DNA of 64,000 nt from positions 186,001 to 250,000 of the forward strand of contig CP046174.1 of assembly GCA_017161075.1 (NCBI GenBank), read 5' to 3'. The position numbers and the translations under genes are program-made. Position 1 is the first letter of the stretch, and each line of letters opens with the position of its first letter. The DNA is from Erysipelotrichaceae bacterium 66202529 (GTDB lineage Bacteria; Bacillota_I; Bacilli_A; Erysipelotrichales; Erysipelotrichaceae). The notes under the pieces were generated by a model. The model searched no databases and was not told the DNA's origin. It saw nothing but the letters and a program-made list of their open reading frames with translations. This document shows, in pieces, positions 8,762 to 17,458 of this stretch.

Positions 8762-9232
8762 ATGTATATGAATGAAAAGCTGATTCAGGAAAAGCTGGAG
8801 GAGATGAATGCCACAAAGATTCAGAAGCTGGATTCTCAGATGTATCTTGTGAATTTTGATTTGAAAGAGGATATGCGTATATCCTATGTATTTAATATTA
8901 CAAGAGAGGGGAAGTATTTTCTGCAGAGAATGCGTCCATATTCCATGGTGCATGGCAAGTTTTCCAATGAGTATGAAGTTCTTTCCTTTATTAAGCATGA
9001 TGTTGAGAAGTTTCAAAATGCTGCCAATAGTACAAATTTTATGAAGTTTCTGGAAATATCAAATAAGGGTCTCCAGCTGACGGAAGAAATTGAGAATGCC
9101 TTTATGAATTATAATGTGGATGGGGCTATTCTCGATGAAATGAATGAAAAGATGGAAGAGGTATTTGATCAAATCTATCTGCTTTCGGATATATCCAGAA
9201 GAGTGCTGTTACATGAGGATGAGCATGAGTAA
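8762..9232 (+). CDS. Conserved hypothetical cytoplasmic protein (156 aa)
   Basis: No family recognised. It is acidic and mostly helical, without a signal peptide or membrane segment. The N-terminal half looks like a small alpha/beta domain (QMYLVNFDLKEDMRISYVFNI); the C-terminal half is rich in Glu and Met and could form a coiled coil (about residues 100-140). AAGAGGG lies upstream of the ATG, and a second in-frame ATG at 8768 is also possible. Its stop codon overlaps the start of the dehydrogenase gene, so the two are translationally coupled. Confidence 0.7.
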   Translation: MYMNEKLIQEKLEEMNATKIQKLDSQMYLVNFDLKEDMRISYVFNITREGKYFLQRMRPYSMVHGKFSNEYEVLSFIKHDVEKFQNAANSTNFMKFLEISNKGLQLTEEIENAFMNYNVDGAILDEMNEKMEEVFDQIYLLSDISRRVLLHEDEHE

Positions 9233-10205
9233 GCTGAAGCTGCTGGAGCTGTCCGGTTTATCAAAAAACTATCGTAAACAGATACCTTCTGATTATGATA
9301 TCGTATGTACGGATCAGGCGCTGATCACTTTGGATATGATGAAGTATGCAGATGTAATAGTTGGCAGGATACCGGTAGAGCTGTTGAAATATGCGCAGAG
9401 CTTGAAGCTCTTACAGCTGGATTGTGCAGGCAGTGAGCAGTATACGGCAAATGGACTTCTGCCTGAAAGCTGTCAGCTTTGTAATGCGTCAGGAAGCTTT
9501 GGTCTTGCTATTAGTGAATATCTTATTTGCACCATCCTTATGCTTATGCGAAATATGAATCTCTATGTCCGAAATCAGGAACAGGGAATTTGGCAGATGG
9601 AGGAGCCTGTTCAATCAATTTATGGTTCCACCATTCTGATTGCAGGAACGGGTGATTTGGGACAGGAATTTGCAAAGAGAGTAAAGGCTCTGGGCGCTTA
9701 TACGATTGGGATACGGCAACGTGTGAATGAACCTGTTCCTTATTTTGATGAACTGCATACCATGGAGGAGCTTCCTGTATTGCTTCCACGTGCGGATGTG
9801 GTGGTGCTTGCTTTGCCCAGTACAAGCCAAACGCGCAGATGCTTTACCGCCCGCCATTTTTCCTGTATGAAGAAAACAGCTATTCTGGCGAATGTCGGAA
9901 GGGGAGATGTGCTGTCTCTGGATGCTTTGCTGTATGCTGTACAAAGCAAACAGCTGTATGGTGCAATTCTAGATGTATGTGAAAAGGAACCGCTCCCTAA
10001 GGAGCATCCTCTTTGGAAGGAACAAAATGTTATAATCACTCCGCATATATCGGGAACGTTTCAACTGGAGGAGTCCTTTGTGCGTTTCGCAGATATTGCG
10101 CTTTATAATCTGAATGCGTTCCTTGAGAAGAAGCAATTAAGAAATGTTGTTGACTTACAGCGTGGTTATCGGATTCACACTGTGCCCGAAAAGGGAATTG
10201 ATTGA
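9225..10205 (+). CDS. D-isomer-specific 2-hydroxyacid dehydrogenase
   Basis: An NAD(P)-dependent reductase of the SerA/LdhA/GhrB superfamily, 326 residues. The Rossmann motif GTGDLG sits near residue 142. The catalytic triad is present: Arg in LANVGRGD, Glu in DVCEKEPLP and His in TPHISGT. The frame is open further upstream, but the ATG at 9225 begins MSKLKLLELSG and overlaps the preceding stop codon (TAA 9230-9232), with GAGGATG as Shine-Dalgarno. The N-terminal substrate domain is divergent, so I cannot tell whether it acts on lactate, glyoxylate, hydroxypyruvate or another 2-keto acid. Confidence 0.9.
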   Translation: MSKLKLLELSGLSKNYRKQIPSDYDIVCTDQALITLDMMKYADVIVGRIPVELLKYAQSLKLLQLDCAGSEQYTANGLLPESCQLCNASGSFGLAISEYLICTILMLMRNMNLYVRNQEQGIWQMEEPVQSIYGSTILIAGTGDLGQEFAKRVKALGAYTIGIRQRVNEPVPYFDELHTMEELPVLLPRADVVVLALPSTSQTRRCFTARHFSCMKKTAILANVGRGDVLSLDALLYAVQSKQLYGAILDVCEKEPLPKEHPLWKEQNVIITPHISGTFQLEESFVRFADIALYNLNAFLEKKQLRNVVDLQRGYRIHTVPEKGID

Positions 10206-10316
10206 GATAGGGGAAAATAAAAAGGCAGTAATTTACATCTCTAAGGTTTTTGAATTTGAAATTTTGTTAATGTTACTGTATTCGTTTATTTATTAGTCTA
10301 GAATCCTTTATCAGAG

Positions 10317-10457
10317 TAGTAGATTTAAATTTGCAATAGTAGTTTTTTTCTCTGACGATGTATGTGTCTGGCCTCTCACGAGGCTAGTAGATTTAAATTT
10401 ACCTGCATATTGAGTTATTAGATTAGTGCTGCAACTGTCTGGTCTCTCAATGAGGCT
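10317..10457 (+). repeat. Two-copy, about 70-bp intergenic repeat carrying a conserved hairpin
   Basis: Each copy starts with TAGTAGATTTAAATTT (10317-10332 and 10385-10400) and ends with TGTCTGGYCTCTC, a loop and GAGGCT (10365-10385 and 10436-10457). The core between them is not conserved. The end segment folds as GCCTC/GAGGC in copy one and GTCTC/GAGGC in copy two, so pairing survives the base change. There is no coding frame across it. Confidence 0.65.
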
Positions 10458-10478
10458 GAAGGTCTAAACAAGAAATGA

Positions 10479-10542
10479 AAAGACGCATTCTACATTCCTA
10501 CATCTTATGATGAAGAAAATGTATTTGCGTCTTTCTTTTTTT
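10479..10542 (+). terminator. Long-stem terminator after the dehydrogenase
   Basis: AAAGACGCA (10479-10487) pairs with TGCGTCTTT (10526-10534), with a small CATC/GATG hairpin nested inside and a T-run after it. Confidence 0.7.
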
Positions 10543-10661
10543 GTGGATCCTTGCGGACAGGAACAGGATAGTAAATTGCTTATGCCCTTAGTTAGTATAT
10601 GTATAAACCCTTACCTTTATTTATAAGTAAAATAAATTACTTGTTATTCATATTCCTACGC

Positions 10662-11429
10662 TTATAAATAATTTACAGCAAGAATGGCGATACCAAGTAC
10701 AGTTAGTACTACACCGGTTGCCCGGTTCAGCGTCTTGGCACTTGCCTTATTGGCAAATCTGGCCGCAATACGCGCCCATAACAGAGTGGAAGCAATACAT
10801 AAAATCAATGCTGTCATGTCAGGCATACCGCCAATCGTGAAATGACTGGCAGCTCCGGTAAATGCTGTAAAAGCCATAATGAATACACTGGTTCCTACTG
10901 CTGTTTTTAACTCATAACCGAGAACACTGGTCAGAATCAACAGCATCATCATTCCGCCTCCTGCTCCGATAAAGCCGCAGATAAAGCCAACCATCGCACC
11001 GCAAATCATGGACTGCAGAAGTCTTTTTCTGGGATTCGTTTGTTCCATACTGCTTTTTGTTGTCATTACTGGACGTACAATAAACTTGATTCCAAGTAAT
11101 AAAGTCATAAAGGTGGAAAAGCCACCCATGGCAGTACCTGGTACCAACGCAGATACATAGCTTCCCACGAGCGTAAAGAGAAGAACAAAAATCATCATGA
11201 CAATGCCGTTACGAATATCAAGATTATTGTGCTTTCCATAGGTATAAGCGGATACGGCGCTGGCGAGTACATCACTTGCCAATGCGATACCGACGGCCAT
11301 GTACGGCTCCATACCCAGAAATGTTATAAGCATCGGTGAAATGACGGCTGCTGCGCTCATTCCTGCAAAGCCGGTTCCCAGCCCTGCCCCGATACCGGCA
11401 ATAAAGCAAATCAGAAAGGTGTATAGCAT
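10662..11429 (-). CDS. TSUP (TauE/SafE) family permease
   Basis: A 255-residue membrane protein with eight or so hydrophobic helices and two Gly-rich half-motifs, GIGAGLGTGFAGMSAA at the N-terminus and GFICGFIGAGGGMMML in the middle. This is the duplicated signature of TSUP anion exporters (sulfite, sulfoacetate, taurine and other sulfur or carbon anions). The ATG at 11429 with AAGGAG 9 bases away is preferred over a TTG at 11435. It is monocistronic, with a promoter at 11468-11496. The substrate cannot be read from sequence. Confidence 0.88.
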   Translation of the reverse strand: MLYTFLICFIAGIGAGLGTGFAGMSAAAVISPMLITFLGMEPYMAVGIALASDVLASAVSAYTYGKHNNLDIRNGIVMMIFVLLFTLVGSYVSALVPGTAMGGFSTFMTLLLGIKFIVRPVMTTKSSMEQTNPRKRLLQSMICGAMVGFICGFIGAGGGMMMLLILTSVLGYELKTAVGTSVFIMAFTAFTGAASHFTIGGMPDMTALILCIASTLLWARIAARFANKASAKTLNRATGVVLTVLGIAILAVNYL

Positions 11430-11467
11430 AAACAAAACTCCTTTATTGTAAACAATGTATGTATTTT

Positions 11468-11496
11468 ATTATACTACTGCTCAGAATTGGATGCAA
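11468..11496 (-). promoter_or_regulatory. Promoter of the TSUP permease gene
   Basis: On the minus strand, -35 TTGCAT (11491-11496) and a perfect -10 TATAAT (11468-11473) are 17 bp apart. Confidence 0.65.
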
Positions 11497-11876
11497 ATAA
11501 TTTTACAAAACGACTGATTCAGAAGTCATATGTATATTCTGAAATAGTTATACATAGCAATCAAAATTTATAGCTTTGAAGTATCCATCATCATTATGTT
11601 ACATCTAGCAGTACACAGCTTTATCACATATTATATTTCCTTTTTTCAAAGAACTGTATACAATTATACTGGACGGGTTACTATTCACTGATAAAAGACA
11701 GAGTTTAGGAAGTACGTTACGAGAAGCGCCTTAAAGCTATGAGTTACTTATATAGAATAGGTAACAAATGAATCAAAAGAGCAAATTACCTGTTTTTATT
11801 TATACTGTGTTGTATTCTCTGATAAAATTAACATGTTTCAAGGTTTTATTTCATAAGCAGTTCATATACAACTGCT

Positions 11877-11911
11877 AAAAAACTGTTTCATTCACATAAA
11901 ACAGTTTTTTT
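11877..11911 (-). terminator. Terminator of the PD-(D/E)XK pseudogene
   Basis: AAAAAACTGTTT pairs with the AAACAGTTTTTT arm across a short loop. Runs of A and T on both sides make it bidirectional. It ends 15 bp from the stop codon at 11927. Confidence 0.8.
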
Positions 11912-11926
11912 GTGGCTTTATATGTA

Positions 11927-12938
11927 TTATTTGTTGACTGTAAGCTGATTCTTTAGTTCCTGCAAGGTATCACAGGTGAATAATAAATTGGATACAAGGT
12001 CGATTTGTTCCATTGTCAACGAACATAGCCATGTTGAGCAGTCTTCATGATATTTATTTACCAGTAGCCGATTTAACAGTGTTCTTTCCCCTTCTTTTTG
12101 TCCCTGTTTAATTCCCAATTCGATCCCCTGTTCAATTCCTTGCTCCATTCCCTGCTTAATTCCTTGTTCAACACCATCTTCAAAACTATCCAAAATGGCA
12201 TTTTTTTCGCGCTGTTCCTGTATCTGCGTTGCCATCGCTATCGACCAGAGGTCTTCTGCATCTTGAAATTTTCTGTACTTCTCCATTACCTTCTTCACCA
12301 GCCTTTCCTCTGTTTTTAGTATACCATCTTCATCATTATTTTTAAACAGGAAGCACAATTGTTCAAAGTCATTCAGCTTCTCAAATCCTTTGCGCTTGAC
12401 GATTGCATTTATCTCCGGCAGATAGATGTAAATTCGCTTCATTAAACTGCGCTTACTCTCTACTTCTCCTTCCTCATTTCTCATCTGATAGGCATCAATT
12501 AACTTCTTCGTGTGTTCTGCATAGGAATCAAGAAAGATTATTTTGATAAACAGGGAGAAGATCATAATACCTTTCTCCGTTATCAAGCTGATTCGATAAC
12601 ATTCTGGCTCCGTACAGTTCAAAGCGTTTTAACTCTGATTGCTTTGAATAGGTGGTCTGCATTTCGATTCCGTATTCTCTTCCTTCGCTGTCCTTCACAC
12701 GGATGTCCAATACCATTTTTTTCTTTTTGAGAATAGCAGGATCCAGATTAGGATTTAATACGGTGCTTTCCTTAGGATGGATCCCGGTCACTCGTTCAAT
12801 AATGGTGTTACGGATAAAAGCAGCATCTTCATCCTCTGTGCCAAGAGCGAACTTAAAAAATATATCGTTATCATATTTCAGTCGTTCCTGCACCTCTACC
12901 TTCATTTCTTTATTCTCTGTTACATCTTTTGTAAGCAT
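11927..12938 (-). pseudogene. Rpn/PD-(D/E)XK-family putative transposase nuclease, frameshifted
   Basis: Two overlapping frames give one protein. The N-terminal part (ATG 12938, stop near 12528) has the nuclease core, with Asp in MVLDIRVKD and IEMQ. The C-terminal part continues from IIFLDSYAEHTKK to 11927. Joining LLPVYQ to IIFLDSYA needs the removal of one base in an A4 run (complement of 12541-12544), so a single +1 slip splits the gene. The C-terminus carries the family's typical short repeats (GIEQ/GIKQ/GMEQ), encoded by 12-bp near-repeats. The family includes recombination-promoting nucleases such as RpnA. It may be inactive, may be rescued by slippage at the homopolymer, or may reflect a sequencing error. 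Confidence 0.82.
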
Positions 12939-13214
12939 ATTCTTCACATCCTTTCGTATACAGTCTTATGCTTTACACTACTACATACGTAAAGAAAATG
13001 TAAAATTCCTAAAAAATCAGAAAAATTCTTTATATTTTCATAATTTATATTATCAAGTGATGTTATTGGCCATTAAAAATACATCTGCTCGATTCTTTTA
13101 CCAGACTGTTAACCAAGTCATTCATTTATGTGTTATGAAATTAAAGCTGTTTCCTATACAACAATGAACAATAATCTGTACGGATAAGCAATTGATTTTA
13201 TTTTGTAAAAACAC
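12939..13214. other. Intergenic, divergent promoters only
   Basis: AT-rich spacer between the pseudogene and the RDD gene. I see no gene here. Confidence 0.4.
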
Positions 13215-13243
13215 TTGGAATGCGCTTTCATGTGTGCTATACT
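13215..13243 (+). promoter_or_regulatory. Extended -10 promoter of the RDD gene
   Basis: -35 TTGGAA (13215-13220), 17-bp spacer, TGC extension and -10 TATACT (13238-13243). This looks like a strong vegetative promoter. Confidence 0.8.
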
Positions 13244-13300
13244 ATGGTTGTAAAGTGGTATAGACCACTAAAAACACGATATTTAAAGGAGATATGGCGT

Positions 13301-13903
13301 ATGGAAGATACAGTAAAGCTGAAATGGTATTTTCGACTGTTTTCAAAATTAGACAATGAGGCATGTAATGTAGACATGACAAACCGTGCTGTGGCATGGT
13401 TGATTGACTGGGTGGCAGGCTCTTTGATAACTGCATTTCCTACGGTTGTTCTATATATGGCACTGACAAAGACGCAAACAGTGAATCAAAATCTGCTGGC
13501 ATTTGATCAACCGTATGGCTGGGTGGCAGGTATGCTCAGTCTTCTGTTTTGTATAGCCTATTACGTTGTTTATCCTTACCGCCACAAGGGTCAGACCTGC
13601 GGTAAAAAGTTTATGGATATGAAAATTGTGAAGCGTGATGGAAGTGATGTCGATTTCAAGTCTCTATGCAAGCGACAGATTCTTGGATGTATCATACTGG
13701 AAGGCTGCCTGATTCCAGGTGGCAGCTATGTATGTCAGCTACTGTCACTTGCTGCAGGATACGATTTAACTCTTGTTCTGGGAATTGCAAGTGCTGTTAT
13801 TTGCTTCCTCTCTATTTATATCGCAATGAAAAAGCAATCCCGTAGGATGCTGCATGATTATCTGGCAGATACCAAGGTTGTAGCAATAGAAAATTGTAAA
13901 TAA
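13301..13903 (+). CDS. RDD-family membrane protein
   Basis: A 200-residue membrane protein of the RDD family. The region around NRAVAWLIDWVAG holds the Arg/Asp-type motif in the first helix, and PYRHKGQTCGKKFMDMKIV is the conserved inter-helix loop. Four hydrophobic segments follow the usual pattern, and the C-terminal RRMLHDYLADTKVV is also typical. Some RDD proteins act in ion or cation movement, but the function here is unknown. The frame is open to 13220, but AAGGAG 9 bases before the ATG at 13301 and the promoter at 13215-13243 place the start here. It is monocistronic. Confidence 0.85.
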   Translation: MEDTVKLKWYFRLFSKLDNEACNVDMTNRAVAWLIDWVAGSLITAFPTVVLYMALTKTQTVNQNLLAFDQPYGWVAGMLSLLFCIAYYVVYPYRHKGQTCGKKFMDMKIVKRDGSDVDFKSLCKRQILGCIILEGCLIPGGSYVCQLLSLAAGYDLTLVLGIASAVICFLSIYIAMKKQSRRMLHDYLADTKVVAIENCK

Positions 13904-13946
13904 AAAATCTGATGTTTTTCAGACTTTCTGAATATCAGATTTTTTT
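13902..13946. terminator. Bidirectional terminator shared by convergent genes
   Basis: AAAAAATCTGAT pairs with ATCAGATTTTTT, with an inner CAGA/TCTG stem. It starts at the RDD stop codon and runs into the last codons of the diguanylate cyclase gene. Confidence 0.85.
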
Positions 13947-15569
13947 CTTTCGGTTTTTGCGCTTATCCTCATACATGGCCTGATCCGCAAGCTCTAGCAA
14001 TTCATCAATTCCTTTTTCATGCCTGCTGTTGCTGGCATAGCCCTTTGCTATGGTTAATGGATACTCTGCCGTTTTGTTATACTCTTCCAGCTTCTGATCG
14101 AGCAAAGCATATAAAGCCTGCGGAGATGTAAAATTCCGTTCACTAATAACAAGAAATTCATCACCGCCAATTCGGTACAATTGACCGATATCGTGAAACA
14201 CAGTATGAAGCAGCTCTGCAGCCCTTTGTATGATATCATCTCCTGCCTGATGACCATAGGTATCATTGGTATGCTTCAGATTATTGATATCAAACATAAA
14301 GACTGTCATAGATGCATCGCTTCCAGTATCCGCTATCCGATTTCGCACCTGCTCAAAAGCAGATCGATTCCGTACCTTTGTCATGGCATCTGTATAAGCA
14401 AGCTGCCGGTAAAACTGAAGCTGTTCCTGTTCCTGCGAAACCAAATAGATCTTGTGAAAGGAGAAGCAGCTCAGCATGACAATAAATAAGAGTAAGCCGA
14501 TACGGAAGAACATATTATAATTACTCATCGGATTTATATAAAATACGATAAGGGCAATGGTGGAGAAAAGGGACAGAATAAAAAAAGCTAATAAAATATT
14601 ACGTGCATAATCAGTTTTATACAGCCGGACTTCTCGGAAGAGTACATATAATATAGCCACAATACTAATAATCATGAGAATATGCGTTACAGACAGCATC
14701 TGAATAAAATCCAAAACACCTATCTGCTGCAGGATACACTGTAGGATGATATTACCCAAAAGTACAAGCTGAAGTACATACAGCAAGGGATGCGGCTGTT
14801 TTAATGCATCATTGATAAAGGTAAGCAGAGGAATTGGCATCAGCATAAAACTGCAAAAGGAAAGCAGGACGATTCGCAGACTCCCACTTATATAAATCTG
14901 TAATACGGGAGAATCACTGAGCAGCCATATAGCGGTCAGAAAGATAAAGATAACAAGAGAATACAGGGATGTTTTGGATAACCAGAAGCTCCTGTTTTTA
15001 AGCCATATAATTAGCAATAGCATAACCGCAACCAGCAGGAACAGAGAAATTACTGTCAGCACCACCCCAGCATTTTGGCGCAGGATATGATAAGAAAAGG
15101 AGGATGCAGATACAAGCATGGGATATTCTATTTCAGAAGTAAGCTTTGCATAATTGTTTTTAAAGTTCAGTGTCAGTTCTTTACGGCTATCCGCAGGCGT
15201 CAGAGGTAATCGCACAAATACATTACCAAGGAGTGAAGTATTATCAGAAGAAAAGCCGTAATCCAGGCGGACATCCTGATCGATAAGGATTTGTACACCG
15301 CGATAACTATTACGGATCACAAGCAGTGTATCCTTGGTAATGGCAGGCAGCGTTAATTTTCTTGTAAAATACTTTTGATTTACATCACGGCTTGGAATGC
15401 TCTGATCATTTCCGTTTTTCCATCCGTTATTTAAAATCTCTATATCTGTGGAATTTGAGGCGATCGCAGCGGCAGGCGGCGTATTCTGAGGTAAAATTAC
15501 AGATGCTATAAGAAACAGTCCCAATATCCATAAGAAGATGTAGAGGTAAGGCTGTTTTATCTTTTTCAT
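13935..15569 (-). CDS. Membrane-bound diguanylate cyclase (GGDEF)
   Basis: A 544-residue protein predicted to make cyclic di-GMP. It has an N-terminal membrane helix, an extracytoplasmic domain of about 140 residues (roughly 40-180), seven or so membrane helices (about 185-385) and a GGDEF domain. That layout recalls 7TM-DISM-type sensors. The active site RIGGDEF is intact near residue 467, and MTVFMFDINNLKHTND and GHQAGDDII are present. The inhibitory I-site RxxD is absent: the matching positions read HDIG. ATG 15569 has AAGGA 9 bases upstream; longer N-termini up to 15620 are possible. No EAL or HD-GYP protein lies in the window. Confidence 0.9.
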   Translation of the reverse strand: MKKIKQPYLYIFLWILGLFLIASVILPQNTPPAAAIASNSTDIEILNNGWKNGNDQSIPSRDVNQKYFTRKLTLPAITKDTLLVIRNSYRGVQILIDQDVRLDYGFSSDNTSLLGNVFVRLPLTPADSRKELTLNFKNNYAKLTSEIEYPMLVSASSFSYHILRQNAGVVLTVISLFLLVAVMLLLIIWLKNRSFWLSKTSLYSLVIFIFLTAIWLLSDSPVLQIYISGSLRIVLLSFCSFMLMPIPLLTFINDALKQPHPLLYVLQLVLLGNIILQCILQQIGVLDFIQMLSVTHILMIISIVAILYVLFREVRLYKTDYARNILLAFFILSLFSTIALIVFYINPMSNYNMFFRIGLLLFIVMLSCFSFHKIYLVSQEQEQLQFYRQLAYTDAMTKVRNRSAFEQVRNRIADTGSDASMTVFMFDINNLKHTNDTYGHQAGDDIIQRAAELLHTVFHDIGQLYRIGGDEFLVISERNFTSPQALYALLDQKLEEYNKTAEYPLTIAKGYASNSRHEKGIDELLELADQAMYEDKRKNRKKKI

Positions 15570-15650
15570 CTGTCCACATCCTTTCAAACGTAATAATCTT
15601 ACCATATTTTTTATGAACATGATATCTCTTTTAAAAATTACAAATTCAGA

Positions 15651-15679
15651 TTGACACCTTTTGTTAACTGTGGTAAACT
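15651..15679 (+). promoter_or_regulatory. Promoter of the CydDC-like operon
   Basis: Perfect -35 TTGACA (15651-15656), 17-bp spacer, extended-10 TGG and -10 TAAACT (15674-15679). Confidence 0.8.
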
Positions 15680-15691
15680 TCTATCCGATAA

Positions 15692-15707
15692 GTTAAATTA
15701 GGCTAAC
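15692..15707 (+). promoter_or_regulatory. DtxR-like inverted repeat at the transcription start
   Basis: GTTAAATTAGGCTAAC is an interrupted dyad (GTTA/TAAC). It contains the TTAGGCTAAC core found in sites of DtxR/IdeR-type iron regulators. It lies just after the predicted start point, a repressor position. Similarity was judged by eye. Confidence 0.45.
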
Positions 15708-15718
15708 AAGGAGGCACT

Positions 15719-17458
15719 ATGATTGATAAACGACTATTGAAAGAAATGCCGGAAACAAAACCATATATCATAAAGCAGGTAGGGATGCAGTGGATTTCAC
15801 TGTTATGCAATATTGTCTTTGTGGCACTTATGGCATATGTCCTTGACGGTGTATACAAAAAGACTGTTACTGTACAGGATTTATTTTTGACAACAGGGGG
15901 AGTCATTATCTGTATCGCTGTCAGAGCAATATGTGTACGCAAGGCAAGCATATATTCTCATGAGGCATCCTGTCATGTACGGGAGCACTTGCGTATGCGT
16001 CTGTTCACAAAGCTGCTGGAAATGAAAAACAGCTATACCAAATGTGCACCGACCAGTGAGCTCATACAATTGAGTGTGGAAGGAATTGATCAGCTTGAGA
16101 TTTATTTTGGAAGATATCTACCCCAGTTTTTCTACAGTATGCTGGCACCGGTATCCTTATTCCTGATTCTTGTATGGATGGATGTAAAAAGTGCAGTAGT
16201 ACTAATTGTCTGTGTACCCCTGATTCCTATGTCAATCATAGCTGTTCAGAAATTCGCAAAGAGGCTGCTGTCTAAATACTGGAGCAGTTATACCACGCTG
16301 GGAGACAGCTTTTTGGAAAACCTGCAGGGTCTTACCACCTTGAAAATTTATCAGGCTGATGAATGGAAGCAGCAGGAAATGAATAAGGAAGCGGAGAATT
16401 TTCGAAAAATTACGATGAAGGTACTAACGATGCAGCTAAACTCTGTAAGTGTTATGGATCTGATTGCCTATGGAGGGGCAGCACTGGGAAGTATTGTAGC
16501 GATTATCAGCTTCCAGCAGGGAAGTCTTTCCCTGTTTCAGGTGATTTGCATTGTACTTTTATCCTCGGAATTTTTTATACCACTGCGTCTGCTTGGTTCC
16601 TTCTTTCACATAGCGATGAATGGTATTGCGGCCAGCGATAAGATTTTCCGAATACTGGATCAGCCTGTAGAACGTGTTGATAAGAAACAGTGGAAGCATG
16701 ACGCTATGCACATACAGCTGCGCGATGTCAGCTTTTCCTATGATGATGAACGCTCTATCCTGCATCATATATATATGCAGCTAAAGCCGGGGCAGTTTAC
16801 TGCAATCGTAGGAGAAAGCGGCTCCGGTAAGAGTACGATTGCCAAACTGATTGCCGGACTGGAAAAGAATTACCATGGGCAGCTGCTGATTGATGGGATG
16901 CAACGAAATGAGATTGATGATGATGCCTTTTATCAATCCTTCCTCTATGTCAGTCATCAGCCGTTTATCTTTAAGGGCAGTGTCCGCGAGAATTTGAGTA
17001 TTGCTTCAGAGAATGTAACGGAAGCGGATATGATTGCGGCTCTGCAGAAGGTTCAGCTATATGCCTTTATTGTGGAGCAGGGCGGTCTGGATATGGAGCT
17101 TATGGAACAGGGCAATAATCTGTCTGGTGGTCAGAAGCAGCGTTTATCCATAGCACGTGCGCTTTTGGCAAATCGAGATGTATATATTTTCGATGAGGCT
17201 GCGAGCAATATCGATGCGGATAGCGAGGATGCAATCGTATCCGTCATTCATAAGCTGGCAGAAACAAAAACGGTTCTTATGATTACGCACCGCTTAAAAA
17301 GCATTGCAGATTGTGATCAGATTTATGTCCTTGATAAGGGCATGTGCAGAGAGCACGGTACTCACGAAGCCCTGCTGAAAATGAAAGGGATCTATACCCG
17401 GATGTATGAAAAACAGCAGGAGCTGGAGGCAATGGAAGGAGGAGTAAACCATGGATAA
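15719..17458 (+). CDS. ABC exporter half-transporter, CydD-like (TMD-NBD fusion)
   Basis: 579 residues with six membrane helices (about 20-305) and a C-terminal ATPase. Walker A is GESGSGKST (near 365), the signature is LSGGQKQRLS (near 467), Walker B is YIFDEAASNID and the H-loop is MITHRLKS. The order and overlap with a second half-transporter match CydDC-type heterodimers, which export cysteine/glutathione or act in heme handling. The ATG has AAGGAGG only 4 bases away. It is the first gene of a four-gene operon whose last two genes belong to YgbA and YbaN families, so a link to iron, heme or redox stress is more likely than plain drug export. Confidence 0.88.
   Translation: MIDKRLLKEMPETKPYIIKQVGMQWISLLCNIVFVALMAYVLDGVYKKTVTVQDLFLTTGGVIICIAVRAICVRKASIYSHEASCHVREHLRMRLFTKLLEMKNSYTKCAPTSELIQLSVEGIDQLEIYFGRYLPQFFYSMLAPVSLFLILVWMDVKSAVVLIVCVPLIPMSIIAVQKFAKRLLSKYWSSYTTLGDSFLENLQGLTTLKIYQADEWKQQEMNKEAENFRKITMKVLTMQLNSVSVMDLIAYGGAALGSIVAIISFQQGSLSLFQVICIVLLSSEFFIPLRLLGSFFHIAMNGIAASDKIFRILDQPVERVDKKQWKHDAMHIQLRDVSFSYDDERSILHHIYMQLKPGQFTAIVGESGSGKSTIAKLIAGLEKNYHGQLLIDGMQRNEIDDDAFYQSFLYVSHQPFIFKGSVRENLSIASENVTEADMIAALQKVQLYAFIVEQGGLDMELMEQGNNLSGGQKQRLSIARALLANRDVYIFDEAASNIDADSEDAIVSVIHKLAETKTVLMITHRLKSIADCDQIYVLDKGMCREHGTHEALLKMKGIYTRMYEKQQELEAMEGGVNHG

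Larger units (their letters stand above)
11430..11926. other. Intergenic region upstream of the TSUP gene
   Basis: It contains the TSUP promoter, a 12-bp palindrome ATTGTAAACAAT (11445-11456) over the predicted start of transcription, which could be an operator, and the terminator at 11877-11911. No coding frame in the remaining 370 bases is convincing. Confidence 0.5.
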
